A stretch of 18,116 nt of DNA, taken from Clostridiales bacterium. GTDB lineage: Bacteria > Bacillota_A > Clostridia > Saccharofermentanales > Saccharofermentanaceae. A program made the position numbers and the translations under genes. Below are positions 14,563 to 18,116 of the stretch, piece after piece (position 1 is the first letter of the stretch; the number at the start of each line of letters is the position of its first letter). A model generated the notes under the pieces. That model was not told the origin of the DNA. It worked only from the letters and a program-made list of their open reading frames with translations, and did no database searches. The stretch covers positions 1-18,116 of the forward strand of contig JAFYJX010000046.1 in assembly GCA_017537905.1 (NCBI GenBank). The letters run 5' to 3'.

Positions 14563-14994
14563 ATGAAGATACTTGTACTTAACGGACCTAACCTTAATAT
14601 GCTCGGCATCAGAGAGCCCGATATCTACGGCTCTTCGACCTACGATGACCTGGTAAGTAAGATCACTTCCTACTGCGGTGAAAAAGGCATTGAAGTCAAG
14701 TGCCTTCAGAGCAATCACGAGGGAGATCTGGTCGATTATATCCAGCAGGCTTATTTCGACAAGACAGACGGAATCGTAATAAATCCGGGTGCTTACACGC
14801 ACACGTCCGTTGCGCTTCTGGATGCGCTTAAGGCAGTCAATATTCCTGCGGTTGAGGTGCACATTTCCAAAGTGAATGAACGCGAAGAATTCAGGCAGGT
14901 ATCCTACGTCTCATACTATTGCTCGAAAACCATTACAGGCAAAGGCTTTGACGGTTATATCGAAGCGATAGATTTTCTTAACGGCGCGAAATAA
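14563..14994 (+). CDS. aroQ: 3-dehydroquinate dehydratase, type II
   Basis: Dehydrates 3-dehydroquinate to 3-dehydroshikimate. The 143-residue length and motifs are those of the dodecameric type II enzyme: NGPNLNMLGIREPDIYG (catalytic Tyr22), QSNHEGDLVDYI, NPGAYTHTSVALLDAL and VEVHISKVNEREEFR (His100). A Lys takes the place usually held by Asn after HIS. It starts 1 bp after the fusion gene's stop and is the last gene before the terminator at 15016, closing the operon. Confidence 0.94.
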   Translation: MKILVLNGPNLNMLGIREPDIYGSSTYDDLVSKITSYCGEKGIEVKCLQSNHEGDLVDYIQQAYFDKTDGIVINPGAYTHTSVALLDALKAVNIPAVEVHISKVNEREEFRQVSYVSYYCSKTITGKGFDGYIEAIDFLNGAK

Positions 14995-15015
14995 AACAGA
15001 TTGAAAAATAATCTT

Positions 15016-15044
15016 AAGGTGTGGCTCAAAGCTGCACCTTTTTT
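15016..15044 (+). terminator. Terminator of the aromatic operon
   Basis: AAGGTG (15016-15021) pairs with CACCTT (15035-15040). The stem continues through two G-U pairs and GCT/AGC to a 3-nt loop, followed by TTTT. Confidence 0.85.
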
Positions 15045-15114
15045 ATATAGCAAGCGACTTCCCGATGTAGTATTATCTAATTTATGAAGCAAATAATATT
15101 GGGAGGATAATTGT

Positions 15115-16092
15115 ATGGCTAAGTTTTGTCCGAACTGCGGATCTCAGGTCAGAGAGACAGCAGCTTTCTGCGCTAATTGCGGAAACAAGCTGGATCCCGC
15201 ACCTGCAGCAGCACCTGCTCCTGCAGAACCCGCTCCCGCAGCTCCTGTTGTTGAGGCCGCACCCGCAGCACCTGCTCCGGTTGCTGAGCCTGTTGTAGAA
15301 CCCGCTCCCGTTGCTGAACCGGCACCGGCAGCACCCGTAGTTGAAGCAGCTCCCGCTCCTGTAGCAGAGCCCGCTGCACCTGTTGCTCCTGTAGTTGCAG
15401 CAGCTCCTGCACCCGCACCCGCGCCTGCTCCCGCAGCTCCTGCAGAGGCAGCACCTGCTCCCGCAATGGCACCTGCACCCGAGCCGATTCCTTTCGAGGC
15501 ACCTTCAGGACCCGTTCCTACAGTTGTTCCTTCAATAGAAGTGCCCGGAGAGCCCAAGAAAAAGGGTAAGGGTGGTCTTATCGCACTCTTCGTTGCAGTC
15601 GGAGTTGTAGCTCTGGCACTCATCGGTGTCGGCATTTACTTCGTTATCAACGGCGGTATCGGCGGAAACATCCTCGAACGTATTGAGAGAAAGGATGAGG
15701 TTGAGACCGGCAAGAAGTATGCCATCTACGATGAGGACTTCAACGATTACATCATTGAAGCAAGATGGTGGGATTATAAGGACTACATGGATAAGCCCGG
15801 CAGCTACAGCACGGATACTGAGACAATGGCATTCTCCATCCAGGTCAATGACGATGCCGATGAAGAGATCTACTACGCTTACTACTTCAGTAAGGATAAG
15901 GAGTTCGATAAGGATGATCTCGCTAAGCCTGTATACTCTGACAACATCAAGCCTGTTGAGTATCAGAACGGCAAGATCTTCTACAACGTAGACAACTCCA
16001 AGAAGATCCAGAAGGGTTATTACGTTGTAATCGTAGCTTCCGACGAGAGCCTTAGAAAGCCTTACGTTGTAGCTTACGCAGAGGTTAAGTAA
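15115..16092 (+). CDS. Zinc-ribbon membrane protein with long Ala/Pro linker
   Basis: 325 residues, GGGAGGA 8 nt before the ATG. Residues 1-25 form a zinc ribbon with two CxxC pairs (Cys5, Cys8, Cys19, Cys22). Residues about 28-140 are almost only Ala, Pro, Val and Glu in repeats such as APAPAEPAP and PVVEAAPA. A basic patch PKKKGKGG leads into one transmembrane helix (about 154-176). The remaining 150 residues are polar and acidic, with many Tyr and Asp, and would be outside the cell under the positive-inside rule. Proteins with a cytoplasmic zinc ribbon, linker, one helix and an outer domain are common in Clostridia; their role is unknown. The C-terminal domain is not recognised. Flanking terminators make it a single-gene unit. 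TATTAT at 15071-15076 is a weak -10 candidate. Confidence 0.8.
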   Translation: MAKFCPNCGSQVRETAAFCANCGNKLDPAPAAAPAPAEPAPAAPVVEAAPAAPAPVAEPVVEPAPVAEPAPAAPVVEAAPAPVAEPAAPVAPVVAAAPAPAPAPAPAAPAEAAPAPAMAPAPEPIPFEAPSGPVPTVVPSIEVPGEPKKKGKGGLIALFVAVGVVALALIGVGIYFVINGGIGGNILERIERKDEVETGKKYAIYDEDFNDYIIEARWWDYKDYMDKPGSYSTDTETMAFSIQVNDDADEEIYYAYYFSKDKEFDKDDLAKPVYSDNIKPVEYQNGKIFYNVDNSKKIQKGYYVVIVASDESLRKPYVVAYAEVK

Positions 16093-16118
16093 GTTAAGAT
16101 CCTGACTTAAACTTCCAG

Positions 16119-16150
16119 AGAGGTTGTCTTTGCGGACAACCTCTTTTTTT
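16119..16150 (+). terminator. Intrinsic terminator
   Basis: A perfect 10-bp stem AGAGGTTGTC/GACAACCTCT (16119-16128 with 16135-16144), a 6-nt loop and a T run through 16150. Confidence 0.92.
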
Positions 16151-16157
16151 ATTCATG

Positions 16158-16166
16158 TGCTATAAT
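16158..16166 (+). promoter_or_regulatory. Extended -10 promoter of the lipoprotein-azl unit
   Basis: TGC followed by a perfect TATAAT (16161-16166). No -35 is recognisable because that position lies in the preceding terminator. Expected transcript start is near 16173, about 40 nt before the ATG at 16214. Confidence 0.6.
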
Positions 16167-16213
16167 CTATCGGCAAGCATAATGGTAAATTATCTTATTA
16201 AGGAGCCACGAAA

Positions 16214-16795
16214 ATGAAAACTATGGGATTTAGGAAGTCTGTTGTTGCAGTAATGCTTGTTGCTGCATTTGTTCTGGCCGGTACCGCATGCAATAAAAAG
16301 ATCACATCAAGCGACCCTGTCGTAAGCTCGGGAAACACAGTAGATCCGATGTCTTATGCTGCTATTGACGCTAAGATGCGTGATTACAATTTCAGCCTTA
16401 ACGAATACATGAGAGAGCACTCTGCTGAAGCTTACCAGAAGGTAACGAAAGGCACTACGCTCGGCGGCATTCCCGCTAACTGCACATACACATTATCACC
16501 TGATAAGAAGTATGAGGTTCTCCAGATGGATAAGGAGATCGACAACGGCCACCAGGTCGACGAATACTTCAACATGGGTGACTCGATGTATGTTACCCGT
16601 ACGACTATCTACAACGACGGTAATTTCGACCCTGTTTATAAGTACTATGTCACGGGCGGCGCGCTCTATAAGATCGACATCGAGACACAGACTGTAACAA
16701 AGCTTGCCATCTTAACTGATTCTGCAATCGAAGAGATGCAGGCAAATATAGATATCTATCTATCTTTTGAAGAGATAAGAACACTTTATGCGTGA
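16214..16795 (+). CDS. Putative lipoprotein, unknown function
   Basis: 193 residues, AAGGAG 8 nt before the ATG. A basic start (MKTMGFRK) and hydrophobic core (about 9-22) lead to LAGTAC with Cys26, followed by NKK. Ala and Thr at -1 and -2 fit a lipobox, but Gly at -3 is unusual, so lipid attachment is likely rather than certain. The mature part is a soluble acidic domain with many Tyr and Asp, including a YYVTGGALYKIDIET segment suggestive of β-strands. The family is not recognised. Its stop overlaps the AzlC-AzlD start by 8 bp, so the two are translated together. Whether it helps the exporter, for example as a cell-surface partner, is only an inference from that overlap. Confidence 0.7.
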   Translation: MKTMGFRKSVVAVMLVAAFVLAGTACNKKITSSDPVVSSGNTVDPMSYAAIDAKMRDYNFSLNEYMREHSAEAYQKVTKGTTLGGIPANCTYTLSPDKKYEVLQMDKEIDNGHQVDEYFNMGDSMYVTRTTIYNDGNFDPVYKYYVTGGALYKIDIETQTVTKLAILTDSAIEEMQANIDIYLSFEEIRTLYA

Positions 16796-17954
16796 TGAGT
16801 CTGTAAAGACAACTGATAACGGATATACATTGGGGGAGGGCGTCAGAGACGGTCTCCCCATTGGTTTAGGTTACCTGTCGGTATCTTTCACCTTCGGTAT
16901 CCTCGCTGTTTCCAAGGGCCTTTCCTGGATACAGGCAGGATTGATCTCGCTTTTTAACGTCACATCCGCAGGGCAGGTAGCAGGTCTCGGAATAATGACT
17001 ACTGCAGGCGGCATCCTCGCGATGATAATTTCGCAGATAGTAATCAATCTGCGTTATTCGCTGATGGGAATCGCGTTGTCGCAGAAGGCCGATAAGTCAG
17101 TGACTCCGCCCCTCCGCATGATACTTGCTTTCGCCATAACGGACGAGATCTTCGGCGTCGCAGTAAGCAAGAAAAAGGAATTCGGTGCCAGATACTTCTT
17201 CGGACTTACGATCCTGCCGATTATCGGCTGGGTGGCAGGCACGGTAATAGGAGCGATCTTAGGCCAGGTATTCCCGCCGTTTCTGACAAATGCCCTCGCC
17301 ATCGGCATCTATGGCATGTTCGTATCGATCGTAATGCCCAAGGCAAAGCACGACAAAGTCATACTCGCAGGCTCGATCCTCGCGTGCATCATATCCTGCA
17401 TATTCTTCTATGTCCCGGCGCTCTCACAGAACGTATCCCAGGGCTTTGCGATAATCATCGCAGCTGTTGTGGCAGCTCTGGCAGGCGTTCTCGCGCGCAC
17501 AAAGCTCGAAGGCAGGGCGGGAACGATAACAGCGGTTATCCTGGGCGCAGCGCTCATCGCGATCCTCGCCGTGCTCGCACCTTCATATATCAAGCCCGAG
17601 TCCTCTGAGGTGGCTTTCAATGGCGCAAACGGCTCTCTGGACAGCAAGATCTTCGTGCCGCTTCTCATTGTAATGGCGGTCACGACATATCTCGTGCGCA
17701 TGATCCCGTTCACATTATTCCGTAAAAAACTCGAAAAGCCTTCGATCAAGGCATTTTTCGATTACATTCCCTATACGGTCCTGTCTGCAATGACATTCCC
17801 TGCGATACTTTATGCCACAGGTTCTTTCATCTCGGCAGCAATAGGCTTTGTGGTCGCCCTGATACTGGGATTTTTTGAGAAATCGCTCATAGTCGTTGCA
17901 GTTGGCGCGTGCCTCGCGTCACTTGTCGCCGGTGTCATCATGATGTACATCTGA
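16788..17954 (+). CDS. AzlC-AzlD fusion, branched-chain amino acid exporter
   Basis: 388 residues, very hydrophobic, with roughly a dozen predicted membrane segments. Residues about 15-235 match AzlC (GVRDGLPIGLGYLSVSFTFGILA, NLRYSLMG, DEIFGVA). Residues about 290-388 match AzlD (VTTYLVRMIPFTLF near the start, DYIPYTVLSAMTFPAIL). AzlC and AzlD are normally two separate proteins forming one exporter of branched-chain amino acids and analogues. Here a polar stretch (about 265-285, PSYIKPESSEVAFNGANGSL) joins them. The linking region also contains about two extra hydrophobic segments (about 200-262). The start at 16788 is in the lipoprotein's end and has only a weak ribosome site, consistent with coupling. 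A terminator follows at 17962. Confidence 0.88.
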   Translation: MRDESVKTTDNGYTLGEGVRDGLPIGLGYLSVSFTFGILAVSKGLSWIQAGLISLFNVTSAGQVAGLGIMTTAGGILAMIISQIVINLRYSLMGIALSQKADKSVTPPLRMILAFAITDEIFGVAVSKKKEFGARYFFGLTILPIIGWVAGTVIGAILGQVFPPFLTNALAIGIYGMFVSIVMPKAKHDKVILAGSILACIISCIFFYVPALSQNVSQGFAIIIAAVVAALAGVLARTKLEGRAGTITAVILGAALIAILAVLAPSYIKPESSEVAFNGANGSLDSKIFVPLLIVMAVTTYLVRMIPFTLFRKKLEKPSIKAFFDYIPYTVLSAMTFPAILYATGSFISAAIGFVVALILGFFEKSLIVVAVGACLASLVAGVIMMYI

Positions 17955-17961
17955 AATCAAT

Positions 17962-17991
17962 AAAGGCTGCCTCAGATGAGACAGCCTTTTT
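17962..17991. terminator. Terminator between azlCD and the convergent tRNA
   Basis: AAAGGCTG (17962-17969) pairs with CAGCCTTT (17982-17989), with an inner CTC/GAG, followed by TT. It can also serve the minus-strand tRNA transcript. Confidence 0.8.
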
Positions 17992-17995
17992 ACTG

Positions 17996-18071
17996 TGGAG
18001 CCCCTATCCGGACTTGAACCGGAGACCTCATCCTTACCATGGATGCGCTCTACCTGCTGAGCTATGGGGGC
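17996..18071 (-). tRNA. tRNA-Thr (anticodon GGU), CCA encoded
   Basis: A 76-nt cloverleaf read on the minus strand. The acceptor is GCCCCCA/TAGGGGC, D stem GCTC/GAGC, anticodon stem CATCC/GGATG around loop ATGGTAA (anticodon GGT in DNA), variable loop AGGTC, and T arm TCCGG-TTCAAGT-CCGGA. The discriminator is T and CCA is encoded. The acceptor stem has a C·A mismatch at pair 6-67; all other pairs are canonical. Confidence 0.95.
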
Positions 18072-18087
18072 AAGTCAAAGCCTATGA

Positions 18088-18116
18088 AGTATAACACAGT
18101 AACAGGGCGTTGACAA
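18088..18116 (-). promoter_or_regulatory. Promoter of the tRNA-Thr gene
   Basis: On the minus strand TTGTCA (18111-18116), a 17-bp spacer and TATACT (18088-18093) with TG one base upstream of the -10. Each hexamer matches consensus at five of six bases. The expected start is about 10 nt before the tRNA. Confidence 0.75.

Noticed and set aside
15144..15635. Long minus-strand open frame rich in Gly/Ala opposite the zinc-ribbon gene
   Set aside because: It mirrors the Ala/Pro repeats of the plus-strand linker, has no ribosome site, and its composition follows from the GC-rich repeat.

Overview
The window reads as a chromosomal segment of a Gram-positive bacterium of the class Clostridia (Bacillota). 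The signs are strong AAGGAG/GGAGG ribosome sites, genes coupled by ATGA overlaps, a CarD-family regulator, a type Iβ DAHP synthase with an N-terminal ferredoxin-like domain, a type II dehydroquinase, and an HPr-kinase-like/S26-peptidase/ABC cassette. Genus cannot be set from the sequence alone. No phage, insertion sequence or CRISPR array is visible.

Left part (1-2925): the tail of an operon cut by the window edge. It encodes an HPr-kinase/PEPCK-like P-loop protein, a small SipW-like signal peptidase and an ABC exporter, joined by short overlaps. This looks like the maturation and export end of a modified-peptide or secretion system whose precursor would lie to the left. The exporter gene ends in an exact-length 42-bp tandem duplication that includes its stop codon.

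2926-4980: an accessory-looking stretch. It has a convergent membrane-anchored Thr/Gly-Ser-rich protein, a 43-codon acidic small ORF, a repeat-dense non-coding stretch with two matching inverted repeats, and a low-GC minus-strand gene with a PD-(D/E)XK-like nuclease signature. The nuclease-like gene is preceded by three 10-bp-phased repeats; sequences with a GACAAAAA/TTTTTGTC core lie on both sides of it.

5015-7308: a two-domain polyphosphate:AMP phosphotransferase and a CarD-like RNA polymerase-binding regulator.

7351-15044: the main system, a nearly complete aromatic biosynthesis locus. A promoter leads into a 20-residue leader peptide in which nine of residues 6-16 are Tyr or Phe, then an intrinsic terminator, then aroF. 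This is the architecture of a ribosome-mediated transcription attenuator responding to Tyr/Phe. After aroF and a second terminator come tyrA-aroB-aroA-aroC (each joined by an ATGA overlap), a trifunctional chorismate mutase-shikimate dehydrogenase-shikimate kinase fusion, and aroQ. Together these cover every step from PEP plus erythrose-4-phosphate to chorismate, then to 4-hydroxyphenylpyruvate. Prephenate dehydratase is absent.

15115-18116: a zinc-ribbon membrane protein with a long Ala/Pro linker, a putative lipoprotein overlapping an AzlC-AzlD fused branched-chain amino acid exporter, and a minus-strand tRNA-Thr(GGU) with a good promoter at the window edge.
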